64,000 nt of DNA from positions 4,158,001 through 4,222,000 of the forward strand of contig NZ_CP109434.1 in assembly GCF_036227105.1 (NCBI RefSeq), in the 5' to 3' direction. Below are positions 1 through 8,586 of this stretch, one piece after another (the first letter of the stretch is position 1; every line of letters starts with the position of its first letter). This DNA comes from Amycolatopsis sp. NBC_01488 (GTDB taxonomy: Bacteria > Actinomycetota > Actinomycetes > Mycobacteriales > Pseudonocardiaceae). A program made the position numbers and the translations under genes. The notes below the pieces were generated by a model. The model had not been told where the DNA came from and searched no databases. It saw only the letters and a list, made by a program, of their open reading frames with translations.

Positions 1-1
1 G

Positions 2-67
2 AAGCTGCGCGCTCGCGTCACCGCGCTGGCCGAGGCGTTCCCGCTGTACCCGAAGGAGGGCGCATGA
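2..67 (+). CDS. glyA: 3' end of an upstream gene, probably serine hydroxymethyltransferase
   Basis: Twenty-one codons and a TGA are visible; the peptide ends in AEAFPLYPKEGA. Actinobacterial serine hydroxymethyltransferases often end with an ALAxxFPLY-like stretch, and glyA commonly precedes sarcosine oxidase genes, where it uses the glycine and 5,10-methylene-THF they make. The stop overlaps the soxB ATG (ATGA), so the two are translationally coupled. Only the tail is in the window, so the identity rests mainly on context. Confidence 0.5.
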   Translation, partial: KLRARVTALAEAFPLYPKEGA

Positions 68-1293
68 CCCGCACGCCCGGCGCCGACCTGCCGGACCACC
101 CCGGCTTCCTCTGGAATGACCCCGAGCCGCGCAAAACCTACGACGTCATCGTGGTCGGGGGCGGCGGGCACGGCCTGGCCACCGCCTACTACCTGGCCAA
201 GGTGCACGGCATCACGAACGTCGCCGTGCTGGAGAAGGGCTGGCTCGCGGGCGGCAATATGGCCCGCAACACCACGATCATCCGCTCCAACTACCTCTGG
301 GACGAGAGTTCCGGCATCTACGAGCATTCCCTCAAGCTGTGGGAGGGGCTCGAAGAGGACCTCGGCTACCCGATCCTGTTCAGCCAGCGCGGGGTGCTGA
401 ACCTCGCGCACAGCCTGCAGGACGTCCGCGACAGCGTCCGCCGCGTCGAGGCCAACAAGCTCAACGGCATCGACGCCGAGTGGGTGGACGCCGACGGCGT
501 CAAGGAGATCTGCCCGATCGTCAACACTTCCCCGGACGTCCGCTACCCGGTGCTCGGCGCGACCTTCCAGCCGCGCGCGGGCATCGCGAAGCACGACTAC
601 GTCGCTTGGGGCTTCGCCCGCGCCGCGCACGAGATGGGGGTCGACCTCATCCAGAACTGCGAGGTCACCGGTATTTCCACCGTGGACGGCCGAGTGACGG
701 CCGTCGAAACGAGCAGGGGCCGGATCGCCGCGGGCAAGGTGGCGCTGTGCGCCGCCGGGCATTCGTCGGTGCTCGCGAAGATGGTCGGCCTGGACCTGCC
801 GCTCGTCTCGCACCCGTTGCAGGCACTGGTGTCCGAGCTGCTGGAGCCGATCCACCCGACGGTCGTCATGTCGAACGCCGTGCACGTCTACGTTTCCCAG
901 GCGCACAAGGGCGAACTCGTGATGGGCGCAGGGATCGACAGCTACAACGGCTACGGCCAGCGCGGCTCGTTCCACATCATCGAGCAGCAGATGGCCGCCG
1001 CGCTGGAGCTGTTCCCGGTGTTCGCGCGGGCGCACCTGCTGCGGACGTGGGCGGGGATCGTCGACGTCAGCCCGGACGCGTCGCCGATCATCGGCCTCAC
1101 GCCGGTCGAGAACCTGTTCCTCAACTGCGGCTGGGGCACCGGCGGCTTCAAGGCCACGCCCGGCGTCGGCGACGTCTTCGCGGCCACCGTCGCGCGCGGC
1201 AAGCCGCACGAGTACGCCGAGCCCTTCGCCCTCGACCGGTTCACCACCGGTGCCCTCGTCGACGAGCACGGCGCCGCCGCCGTCGCGCACTAG
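64..1293 (+). CDS. soxB: Sarcosine oxidase subunit beta (heterotetrameric)
   Basis: Flavin subunit (409 aa) of the four-subunit sarcosine oxidase, which demethylates sarcosine to glycine with transfer of the methyl carbon to tetrahydrofolate and release of H2O2. A dinucleotide-binding VVGGGGHGLATAYYLA segment lies at residues 30-45. The His near residue 177 in RAGIAKHDYVAWG matches the place where the family carries covalent FMN. A GWGTGGFKATPG stretch near the C-terminus is typical of DAO-type oxidases. The ATG overlaps the previous stop, and AAGGAGGGC just upstream is the ribosome site. It is first of the soxBDAG set and acts in the cytosol with its partners. Confidence 0.95.
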   Translation: MTRTPGADLPDHPGFLWNDPEPRKTYDVIVVGGGGHGLATAYYLAKVHGITNVAVLEKGWLAGGNMARNTTIIRSNYLWDESSGIYEHSLKLWEGLEEDLGYPILFSQRGVLNLAHSLQDVRDSVRRVEANKLNGIDAEWVDADGVKEICPIVNTSPDVRYPVLGATFQPRAGIAKHDYVAWGFARAAHEMGVDLIQNCEVTGISTVDGRVTAVETSRGRIAAGKVALCAAGHSSVLAKMVGLDLPLVSHPLQALVSELLEPIHPTVVMSNAVHVYVSQAHKGELVMGAGIDSYNGYGQRGSFHIIEQQMAAALELFPVFARAHLLRTWAGIVDVSPDASPIIGLTPVENLFLNCGWGTGGFKATPGVGDVFAATVARGKPHEYAEPFALDRFTTGALVDEHGAAAVAH

Positions 1294-1303
1294 GAGCGTC
1301 CAC

Positions 1304-1582
1304 ATGCACCTCATTCCCTGCCCGTGGTGCGGGCCACGCGAGGAAGCCGAGTTCCACTACGGCGGCCAGGCGCACGTCGCCTACCCCGAGGACCCGGCCG
1401 CACTGTCCGATGAGGACTGGGCGAAGTTCGTCTTCTTCCGCGCCAACCCGAGCGGCCCGCTCGCCGAGCGGTGGAGCCACTCCGCGGGCTGCCGCCGGTG
1501 GTTCAACGCCGTCCGCGACACCCGCACCCACGACCTCCTGGCGGTCTACCGCCTCGACGAACCCCGGCCGGTGATCTCATGA
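1304..1582 (+). CDS. soxD: Sarcosine oxidase subunit delta
   Basis: A 92-aa zinc-binding subunit of sarcosine oxidase. Cys6 and Cys9 (CPWC) together with His59 and Cys63 (SHSAGC) match the zinc ligands known for this family. The start is the ATG preceded by AGGAG that overlaps the soxB stop; longer readings begin inside soxB and lack the family N-terminus MHLIPCPWCG. The TGA overlaps the soxA ATG. Length and order (B-D-A-G) are standard. Confidence 0.94.
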   Translation: MHLIPCPWCGPREEAEFHYGGQAHVAYPEDPAALSDEDWAKFVFFRANPSGPLAERWSHSAGCRRWFNAVRDTRTHDLLAVYRLDEPRPVIS

Positions 1583-4116
1583 CCCGACTGTCCGGCGTCC
1601 CGCTCAAGTTCACCTTCGACGGCCGCGAGCTGACCGGTTTCCTCGGCGACACCCTCGCTTCCGCGTTGCTGGCCAACGGCATTCACCAGGTCGCGACCAG
1701 CATCAAGTACGGCCGCCCGCGCGGCATCGTCGGCGCCGGCGTCGAGGACTCCAACGCGTTGGTGCAGATCGAAAAGCCGTTCCCGGAGCCGATGCTGTCG
1801 GCCACCACCGTCGAGCTGTACGACGGCCTGGCCGCCCGCGGCCTGTCCGGCCAAGGGCGCCTGTCCACCGAACCGGACCCCGCGCGGTACGACGCCAAGC
1901 ACGCCCACTGCGACGTCCTGGTCATCGGTGCCGGACCCGCCGGTCGCGCCGCCGCTGCTGCCGCGTCGGGCCGGGTCCTGCTGGTCGACGACCAGCCTGA
2001 CGGCGAGGCGCCCGAGGGAGTCCGGTTCCTTTCGCGCACCACGGCGTTCGGCGTCTACGACGACGGGTTCGTGCTGGCGCTGGAACGCCGGGGCGAACCC
2101 GCGGCCCCCGAACGCATCTCGCGGCAGCGGGTCTGGCGGATCCGAGCGAAGCGGATCGTCATCGCGACCGGCGCCCACGAACGGCCGATCGTGTTCCCGG
2201 ACAACGACCGCCCAGGCATCATGCTCGCTTCGGCGGCGCGCACGTACCTGAACCGCTACGGCGTCTTGGCCGGGCAGCGCGTGGTCGTGTTCACCACCAA
2301 CGACTCCGCGTACGAGGCGGCCTCCGATTTGGCGGGAGCCGGGGCGGAGATCGTGCGGATCGTCGATGCCCGCGAGGGATACGGAGTCATCGGAACCGAT
2401 GGCGACCCCCACGTCGCGGCCGCCCACGTCGCTCCGTTGGGCTCGCTGGAGGGGGAGCGGGTGCCGTGCGACCTGCTGCTCGTGTCCGGCGGCTGGAACC
2501 CGGCCGTGCACCTCTACAGCCAGGCACGCGGCACCTTGCGCTACTCCCCGGAACTCGGCTCCTACGTCCCGGCCGGTGACCTGCCGAACGTGAGCGTCGT
2601 GGGCGCGGCCGCGGGCGAAGGGCTGCCGGCGACGAAGGTGCTCTGGCAGGTGCCCGCCCCGGAGTCCGAAGTGGACACCCGGTTCGTGGACCAGCAGCGC
2701 GACGCGACCGTGTCCGACGTCCTGCGCGCCACCGGCGCCGGGCTGCGGTCGCTGGAGCACATCAAGCGCTACACGACCATCGGCACCGCGCACGACCAGG
2801 GCAAGACGTCCGGCATGCTCGCCGCGGGCATCACCGCCGAAGCGCTCGGCATCGACTTGTCGACTCAACGGCCGACGACGTTCCGGCCGCCGTACACGCC
2901 GGTTTCGTTCGCGGCGCTGGCCGGACGGAACCGCGGCGCGCTGCACGATCCCGTGCGCGTCACCACGATCCACCCGTGGCACGTCGAGCACGGCGCCGAA
3001 TTCGAGAACGTCGGCCAGTGGAAGCGGCCGTGGTACTACCCGCGGCCCGGCGAGTCGATGCCCGACGCCGTCCGGCGCGAGTGCCGCGCGGCGCGCACCG
3101 ATGTCGCGGTGATGGACGGGTCCACGCTCGGCAAGATCAACGTCCAGGGCCCGGACGCCGGCTGGTTCCTCGACATGCTCTACACGAACATGATGAGCAC
3201 CCTGCGCGTCGGCCGGATCCGGTACGGCGTGATGTGCGGCGTCGACGGCATGGTGATCGACGACGGCACGGTCATCCGCGTCGCCGAGGACCGCTTCCTC
3301 GTCACCACCACGACCGGCAACGCGGCCATGGTCCTCGAGTGGATGGAGGAGTGGCTGCAGACGGAATGGCCGCACCTGGACGTCTTTGCCACTTCGGTGA
3401 CCGAGCACTGGGCCACGATTCCCCTGGTCGGGCCGCGCTCGCGGGAAGTCCTCGGCCGCCTGGCGCCGGGCCTCGACGTCTCGAACGAGGCCTTCGGGTT
3501 CATGACGTGGCAGGACGCCGAGGTCGCCGGGATCGCCGCCCGCGTCTGCCGGATCAGCTTCTCCGGCGAGCTGGCCTACGAGATCAACGTCCCGTCGTGG
3601 CACGGCCTCGCGCTCTGGCAGTCCATAGTGGACGAGGGCGCTACGCCGTACGGCACGGAAACCATGCACGTCCTGCGGGCCGAGAAGGGCTACCCGATCA
3701 TCGGCCAGGACACCGACGGCACGGTCACCCCGCAGGACCTCGGCATGTCCTGGGCGGTGTCGAAGAAGAAGGCCGACTTCATCGGCAAACGCTCCTTCGC
3801 CCGCGCCGAGAACAACCGCCCCGACCGCAAGCACCTGGTCGGCCTGCTGCCGATGGATCCGTCGGTGCTGCTGCCCGAGGGCTCGCAGATCATCGAATCC
3901 GAGACGTTGCCCGAGCCTCCCGTGCGGATGCTCGGCCACGTCACCTCCAGCTACGACAGCGCCGCGCTCGGCCGGACCTTCGCGCTCGCCCTGGTGCGCT
4001 CGGGCCGGGAGCGGATCGGCGAGACGCTGTACGTCCCGGTCGGCGGCCAGGTCGTGCCGGTGACCGTGACCGAATCCGTGCTCTTCGACAGGGAAGGAGC
4101 CCGCCGTGACGGTTGA
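1579..4116 (+). CDS. soxA: Sarcosine oxidase subunit alpha
   Basis: Large subunit (845 aa). Residues 1-100 form the ferredoxin-like N-domain (GDTLASALLANG), followed by a pyridine-nucleotide-type domain with VLVIGAGPAGRAAA near residue 120 and an NAD-binding region. The C-terminal third is a GcvT-like aminomethyltransferase/folate domain (VMDGSTLGKINVQGPDA; HVLRAEKGYPIIGQDTDGT). Known enzymes channel the methylene group from flavin to folate in this subunit. The start is the ATG overlapping soxD; an upstream in-frame start at 1471 would lie wholly within soxD. It overlaps soxG by 11 bp. Confidence 0.95.
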   Translation: MTRLSGVPLKFTFDGRELTGFLGDTLASALLANGIHQVATSIKYGRPRGIVGAGVEDSNALVQIEKPFPEPMLSATTVELYDGLAARGLSGQGRLSTEPDPARYDAKHAHCDVLVIGAGPAGRAAAAAASGRVLLVDDQPDGEAPEGVRFLSRTTAFGVYDDGFVLALERRGEPAAPERISRQRVWRIRAKRIVIATGAHERPIVFPDNDRPGIMLASAARTYLNRYGVLAGQRVVVFTTNDSAYEAASDLAGAGAEIVRIVDAREGYGVIGTDGDPHVAAAHVAPLGSLEGERVPCDLLLVSGGWNPAVHLYSQARGTLRYSPELGSYVPAGDLPNVSVVGAAAGEGLPATKVLWQVPAPESEVDTRFVDQQRDATVSDVLRATGAGLRSLEHIKRYTTIGTAHDQGKTSGMLAAGITAEALGIDLSTQRPTTFRPPYTPVSFAALAGRNRGALHDPVRVTTIHPWHVEHGAEFENVGQWKRPWYYPRPGESMPDAVRRECRAARTDVAVMDGSTLGKINVQGPDAGWFLDMLYTNMMSTLRVGRIRYGVMCGVDGMVIDDGTVIRVAEDRFLVTTTTGNAAMVLEWMEEWLQTEWPHLDVFATSVTEHWATIPLVGPRSREVLGRLAPGLDVSNEAFGFMTWQDAEVAGIAARVCRISFSGELAYEINVPSWHGLALWQSIVDEGATPYGTETMHVLRAEKGYPIIGQDTDGTVTPQDLGMSWAVSKKKADFIGKRSFARAENNRPDRKHLVGLLPMDPSVLLPEGSQIIESETLPEPPVRMLGHVTSSYDSAALGRTFALALVRSGRERIGETLYVPVGGQVVPVTVTESVLFDREGARRDG

Positions 4117-4576
4117 CGCGGTCGAAGAACCGTTCCGCACCCAGCTCACCGTGCGCCTCCGGGAGGGCAACGCCTTGCTCGGCGTCGAGCTGCCCGGCGC
4201 GTGCCGGTTCACCGGCGGCAACGGCGTCGAGATCCTCTGGATGGGCCCGGACGAGTACCTCGTACTCGCCGAACCGGGCCGCCAGGAAGAGCTGGAAACC
4301 GCGCTCCGGGACGAGGGCGCGGCGGCCGTCGTCGACGTCTCGGCGCAGCGGACCACGGTGCGGCTCACCGGTGAGCACGCGCGGGACGTCCTGGCGCACG
4401 GCTGCGCCATCGACCTGGAAGCTTCCCCGCCCGGCTCGTGCGTCCAGACGCTGTTCGCGCGCACCGGGATCGTGCTGATGGTCCGGGAAGCGGGCTTCAC
4501 GATCCTCGTGCGCCAGTCGTTCGCGAACTACTTCACCGCGTGGCTGGCCGACGCGAGCCTGGAGTACGTCCCGTGA
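4106..4576 (+). CDS. soxG: Sarcosine oxidase subunit gamma
   Basis: A 156-aa small subunit starting at a GTG behind GGGAAGGAG and overlapping the soxA stop. The sequence (ILWMGPDEYLVL, then VDVSAQRTTVRLTGEHARDVL) matches the gamma subunit, a GcvT-like fold that packs against alpha and closes the tunnel. Its TGA overlaps the purU GTG by 4 bp, continuing the coupled operon. Confidence 0.92.
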   Translation: MTVDAVEEPFRTQLTVRLREGNALLGVELPGACRFTGGNGVEILWMGPDEYLVLAEPGRQEELETALRDEGAAAVVDVSAQRTTVRLTGEHARDVLAHGCAIDLEASPPGSCVQTLFARTGIVLMVREAGFTILVRQSFANYFTAWLADASLEYVP

Positions 4577-5415
4577 CCTTCACCTTGACGCTCAAGTGCC
4601 CCGAACGCTCGGGCATCGTGCACGCCGTCACGACGTTCCTCGTCGGGCAGGGCTGCGACATCGTCGAGCACCAGCAGTTCGACGACGACGTCCGCGGCTC
4701 GCTGTTCCTGCGCACGTCGTTCACCTGCGCCGGAGAGACCACGGTGGACGACCTGACCCGCGCGTTCGCGCCGGTGGCAAGGGACTTCGGCATGGAGTTC
4801 GGGTTCTCGGACGGCACCCCACCGCGGATCCTGGTGATGGTGTCGAAGTTCGGGCACTGCCTCAACGACCTGCTCTTCCGCTGGCGCGCGGGCGGCCTCG
4901 GCGCGGAGATCGCCGTCGTCGTGTCCAACCACGAGGACCTGCGGGCGATGGCCGAGGCGGCCGGCGTCCCGTTCGTGCACGTGCCGGTCACGCCGGAGAC
5001 CAAGCCGGAAGCCGAGCAGCGGCTGCTCGACCTGGTCGGTGAGTACGAAGCGGACTTGATCGTGCTCGCGCGGTACATGCAGGTGCTGTCCAACGAGCTG
5101 TGCCAGAAGCTCGAAGGCCGCGCGATCAACATCCACCACTCGTTCCTGCCCGGCTTCAAGGGCGCCAAGCCCTACCACCAGGCCTACGACCGGGGCGTGA
5201 AGTTCGTCGGCGCGACCGCGCACTACGTCACGCCCGACCTCGACGAGGGCCCGATCATCGAGCAGGAGGTCCAGCGCGTCGACCACACGTACTCGCCGCG
5301 TGAACTGGTGACCGTCGGCCGTGACGCCGAAGCCCTCGCCCTTTCCCGCGCCGTCCGCTGGCACTGCGAACGCCGCGTCCTGCTCAACGGCAACAGCACT
5401 GTTGTCTTCAGGTAA
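4573..5415 (+). CDS. purU: Formyltetrahydrofolate deformylase
   Basis: A 280-aa enzyme hydrolysing 10-formyl-THF to formate and THF. An N-terminal ACT-like domain (residues 1-80: LTLKCPERSGIVHAVTTFL) precedes a formyltransferase-type hydrolase domain with SKFGHCLNDLL, the catalytic-region HHSFLPGFKGA, and ATAHYVTPDLDEGPII. It starts at a GTG overlapping soxG. Placed after sarcosine oxidase, it lets the cell discard surplus C1 units as formate and regenerate folate. Confidence 0.95.
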   Translation: MTFTLTLKCPERSGIVHAVTTFLVGQGCDIVEHQQFDDDVRGSLFLRTSFTCAGETTVDDLTRAFAPVARDFGMEFGFSDGTPPRILVMVSKFGHCLNDLLFRWRAGGLGAEIAVVVSNHEDLRAMAEAAGVPFVHVPVTPETKPEAEQRLLDLVGEYEADLIVLARYMQVLSNELCQKLEGRAINIHHSFLPGFKGAKPYHQAYDRGVKFVGATAHYVTPDLDEGPIIEQEVQRVDHTYSPRELVTVGRDAEALALSRAVRWHCERRVLLNGNSTVVFR

Positions 5416-5439
5416 GCCGTCTTCCGTTAGGAGTCCGCC

Positions 5440-7875
5440 ATGACCGCACCGCGAGTCGTGATCATCGGCGCCGGCATCGTCGGCGCGAACCTCGCCGACG
5501 AGCTGACCGCCCGCGGCTGGACCGACGTCACCGTGCTCGACCGGGGCCCGCTGCCGCGCACCGGCGGGTCGACGTCGCACGCGCCCGGCCTGGTGTTCCA
5601 GACCAACGCCTCCAAGGCGATGACGGAGTTCGCGAAGTACACCGTCTCGAAGTTCCTGACCTTGGACTGCTTCCTCCAGGTCGGCGGCATGGAGGTGGCG
5701 ACCACCCCGGCGCGCTGGGAGGATCTCAAGCGCAAGCACGGCTGGGCGCAGTCGTGGGGCGTCGAGGGTTCGCTGATCGACGCCGAGGAGTGCGTCCGCC
5801 GGTGGCCGCTCCTGGCCGGGTCGCAGGTGCTCGGCGCGCTGCACACGCCGACCGACGGGCTCGCGCGGGCCGCCAAGGCCGTCGAAGTGCTGGCCGCGCG
5901 GGCGGGTTCGCGCGGTGCCCGGTTCGTCGGCTCGACGCGCGTCACCGACGTCCTGCAGGAAGGCGGGCGCGTCACCGGCGTCCGGACCAACCAGGGCGAC
6001 TTCCCGGCCGACGTCGTCGTGTCGTGCGCCGGGTTCTGGGGCCGCGAGATCGGCGCGATGGTCGGCATGGACGTCCCGCTGCTGCCGCTGGCCCACCAGT
6101 ACGTCAAGACCGGCCAGGTGGCGGAACTCGTCGGGCGCAACACCGAAGAGGTCGAGGCCAGCCTGCCGATCCTGCGGCACCAGGACCAGGACCTGTACTT
6201 CCGCGAGCACGTCGACCGGATCGGCATCGGCTCCTACGCGCACCGGCCGATGCCGGTCGACGAGTCCACCTTGGACCCAGCAGTGACCGAGACGGCCATG
6301 CCGTCGATGCTGCCCTTCACCGAAGACGACTTCGCGCCGTCGTGGGAGGAGAGCAAGCTGCTGCTGCCCGCGCTGCGGCAGACCAAGGTCGAGGAGGGGT
6401 TCAACGGGATCTTCTCGTTCACCCCGGACGGCCAGTCGCTGGTCGGCGAGTCGGCCGACGTCCGCGGGTTCTGGCTCGCCGAGGCGGTGTGGGTGACGCA
6501 CTCCGCGGGCATCGCCAAGGCCGTCGCCGAGCTGCTGGTCGACGGGCACGCCGAGACCGACCTGCACGAGGTCGACGTCCACCGCTTCGAGGACGTCCAG
6601 CTCGCACGGTCCTATGTGGACGAGACCGCGCAGCAGAGCTTCGTCGAGGTCTACGACATCCTGCACCCGTTGCAGCCCAAGCTTTCCCCGCGGGACCTGC
6701 GGGTGACGCCGTTCCACGCGCGGCAGCGCGAGCTGGGCGCGGTGTTCCTGGAGGCGGGCGGCTGGGAGCGGCCGCACTGGTTCGAGGCCAACGCGCCGCT
6801 GCTGAAGAAGCTGCCGCACGACGCGCTGCCGCCCGCGCGGGACGCGTGGTCGGCGCAGTTCCACTCGCCGATCGCGGCGGCCGAAGCGTGGCAGACGCGC
6901 AACGGCGTCGCGCTGTACGACATGACACCGCTGAAGCGCGTGGAGATCAGCGGGCCGGGGTCGCTGGAGTTCCTGCAGTCGCTGACCACGAACCAGCTCG
7001 ACAAGTCGGTCGGGTCGGTCACCTACACGCTGATGCTGGACGACGCCGGGGGCGTCCGCAGCGACGTCACGGTGGCGCGGCTCGGGCCGGAGCTGTTCCA
7101 GGTCGGCATCAACGGGAACATCGACGTCGACCACTTCGTCAAGCACGCGCCCGCCGGTGTCCAGGTCCGGGACATCACCGGCGGCACGTGCTGCGTCGGC
7201 GTCTGGGGCCCGCTGGCGCGGGACCTCGTGCAGCCGTTGAGCCGGGAGGACTTCTCGCACCCGGCGTTGAAGTACTTCCGGGCACGGAGGGCGCGGATCG
7301 CCGGGGTGCCGGTCGTCGCGATGCGACTGTCCTATGTGGGCGAACTCGGCTGGGAGATCTACACGAGCGCGGACAACGGCCTGCGGCTGTGGGACGCGCT
7401 GTGGGCGGCCGGGCAGCCGCTGGGCGTCATCGCGGCCGGGCGGGCGGCATTCAACAGCCTGCGGCTGGAGAAGGGCTACCGGCTGTGGGGCACCGACATG
7501 ACCACCGAGCACGACCCGTACGAAGCCGGCTTGGGGTTCGCCGTGCGTCCGGCGAAGGGGCCGTTCGCGGGCCGGGACGCCATCGAGGGGCGCAGCGAGG
7601 AAACCGCGTCACGTCGGCTGCGGTGCCTGACGGTCGACGACGGCCGGACGGTCGTGCTGGGCAAGGAACCGGTGTTCGTCGACGGCGTCGCGGCGGGTTA
7701 CGTCACGAGCGCGGCCTACGGCTACACGATCGGACGGCCGATCGCGTACGCGTGGCTGCCGGCGTCCGCGGACATCGGGAGCAGCGTGGAGATCGAGTAC
7801 TTCGGCCGGCGGGTCGCGGCCACCGTGGCCGCCGAGCCACTGGTCGACCCCGGCATGGAACGGATCCGGCGGTGA
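5440..7875 (+). CDS. dmg: Dimethylglycine oxidase (FAD/GcvT fusion)
   Basis: An 811-aa two-part enzyme. Residues 1-400 are a FAD oxidase domain with VVIIGAGIVGANLADEL at 6-22 and GGSTSHAPG at 42-50, whose His47 sits where related dehydrogenases bind FAD covalently. A linker follows, and the C-terminal half is a GcvT-type folate-binding domain (FLQSLTTNQLD; LSYVGELGWEIY). The N-terminus closely resembles Arthrobacter dimethylglycine oxidase as I remember it. The expected reaction is dimethylglycine to sarcosine with methylene-THF or formaldehyde and H2O2. A GTTAGGAG ribosome site precedes the ATG. Sarcosine dehydrogenase activity is an alternative. Confidence 0.88.
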   Translation: MTAPRVVIIGAGIVGANLADELTARGWTDVTVLDRGPLPRTGGSTSHAPGLVFQTNASKAMTEFAKYTVSKFLTLDCFLQVGGMEVATTPARWEDLKRKHGWAQSWGVEGSLIDAEECVRRWPLLAGSQVLGALHTPTDGLARAAKAVEVLAARAGSRGARFVGSTRVTDVLQEGGRVTGVRTNQGDFPADVVVSCAGFWGREIGAMVGMDVPLLPLAHQYVKTGQVAELVGRNTEEVEASLPILRHQDQDLYFREHVDRIGIGSYAHRPMPVDESTLDPAVTETAMPSMLPFTEDDFAPSWEESKLLLPALRQTKVEEGFNGIFSFTPDGQSLVGESADVRGFWLAEAVWVTHSAGIAKAVAELLVDGHAETDLHEVDVHRFEDVQLARSYVDETAQQSFVEVYDILHPLQPKLSPRDLRVTPFHARQRELGAVFLEAGGWERPHWFEANAPLLKKLPHDALPPARDAWSAQFHSPIAAAEAWQTRNGVALYDMTPLKRVEISGPGSLEFLQSLTTNQLDKSVGSVTYTLMLDDAGGVRSDVTVARLGPELFQVGINGNIDVDHFVKHAPAGVQVRDITGGTCCVGVWGPLARDLVQPLSREDFSHPALKYFRARRARIAGVPVVAMRLSYVGELGWEIYTSADNGLRLWDALWAAGQPLGVIAAGRAAFNSLRLEKGYRLWGTDMTTEHDPYEAGLGFAVRPAKGPFAGRDAIEGRSEETASRRLRCLTVDDGRTVVLGKEPVFVDGVAAGYVTSAAYGYTIGRPIAYAWLPASADIGSSVEIEYFGRRVAATVAAEPLVDPGMERIRR

Positions 7876-7878
7876 GCC

Positions 7879-8397
7879 ATGCGTGACCAGATCATGACCG
7901 ACTTCCTCAAGGCCCTCGCGTCCGACGCGTCCCCGGGCGGCGGGGCGACGGCGGCGCTGCACGTCGCACAGGCCGCGGCCCTGGTCGGCCGGGCATCGGC
8001 CGACGGGCGCGCGGCCGGGGCGCTGAGCATGCACGCGTTGCGGCTGGCCGAGAAGGACGCGCACGCGGCGGCCACCCTCACCCGGGCACGCCGGCAGCCG
8101 CCGGGCGACGCGCGGGAGCTCGCGGTGGCCGAAGCGCGCCGGCGCGCGTGCGCACCGGCGGCGGAGGTGATCACCGCCGCGACGGCGGTGCTGGACCTGG
8201 CCGAGCGGGTGCCGCCGGACGCGCTGGTGGCCACCGACCTGGCGGCGGTGGCCGAGGCAGTGCGCGCGGCGGCCGTGACGGCCGGGCTGAGCATCGAGAT
8301 CCACTCCGGCGCTGCCGCCCCGCCCGAGGTGGCGGCGGTGGAGGAGCGTGCCGACCGCCTGACGGCCTCGATCCGGGCGGTGGTGGTACCGGCGTAA
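7879..8397 (+). CDS. Cyclodeaminase/cyclohydrolase family protein (FTCD_C-like)
   Basis: A 172-aa, mostly helical Ala-rich protein. Its start DFLKALASDASPGGGATAALH fits the conserved FL-A---PGGG-A--- opening of formiminotransferase cyclodeaminase C-terminal domains, which act on 5,10-methenyl- or formimino-THF. It begins 3 bp after the dimethylglycine oxidase stop, so it belongs to the operon; a methenyl-THF cyclohydrolase role between methylene-THF and PurU is inferred. It is shorter than the usual roughly 200 aa. ATG 7894 is an alternative start. Confidence 0.72.
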   Translation: MRDQIMTDFLKALASDASPGGGATAALHVAQAAALVGRASADGRAAGALSMHALRLAEKDAHAAATLTRARRQPPGDARELAVAEARRRACAPAAEVITAATAVLDLAERVPPDALVATDLAAVAEAVRAAAVTAGLSIEIHSGAAAPPEVAAVEERADRLTASIRAVVVPA

Positions 8398-8586
8398 CGT
8401 CGATCACGTCGGCATGCCGGCCGGAAGTGGCGGGTACCTCCACCTTCCTCCCCTCCACCACCCTCAACGGAGGCGCTTCGCGCCGCTGCGATATTCATAG
8501 CAACTCCACAAAACCGGGCCAGGTATTTCTCAGGAAAGTGGCGTTTCCTGGAACGGCCGGAGGCTTGTCGAGGGCTGGAGCTGTGC
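8398..8586. other. Intergenic region before the HtrA-like protease
   Basis: No gene is seen. An inverted repeat CAGGAAA-6 bp-TTTCCTG (8531-8550) lies about 40 bp before the protease start and could be an operator. An imperfect GGCGC-TTC-GCGCC hairpin lies near 8470-8485, followed by an AT-richer patch (GATATTCATA) that might hold a promoter. Confidence 0.35.

Noticed and set aside
1546..4500. 984-codon open frame on the minus strand opposite soxA/soxG
   Set aside because: Product is a Arg/Asp/Val/Gly-rich mirror of high-GC codons with no family motif; the plus-strand genes are certain.
4528..7512. 994-codon minus-strand frame opposite purU and dimethylglycine oxidase
   Set aside because: Same compositional artefact; no ribosome site or domain.
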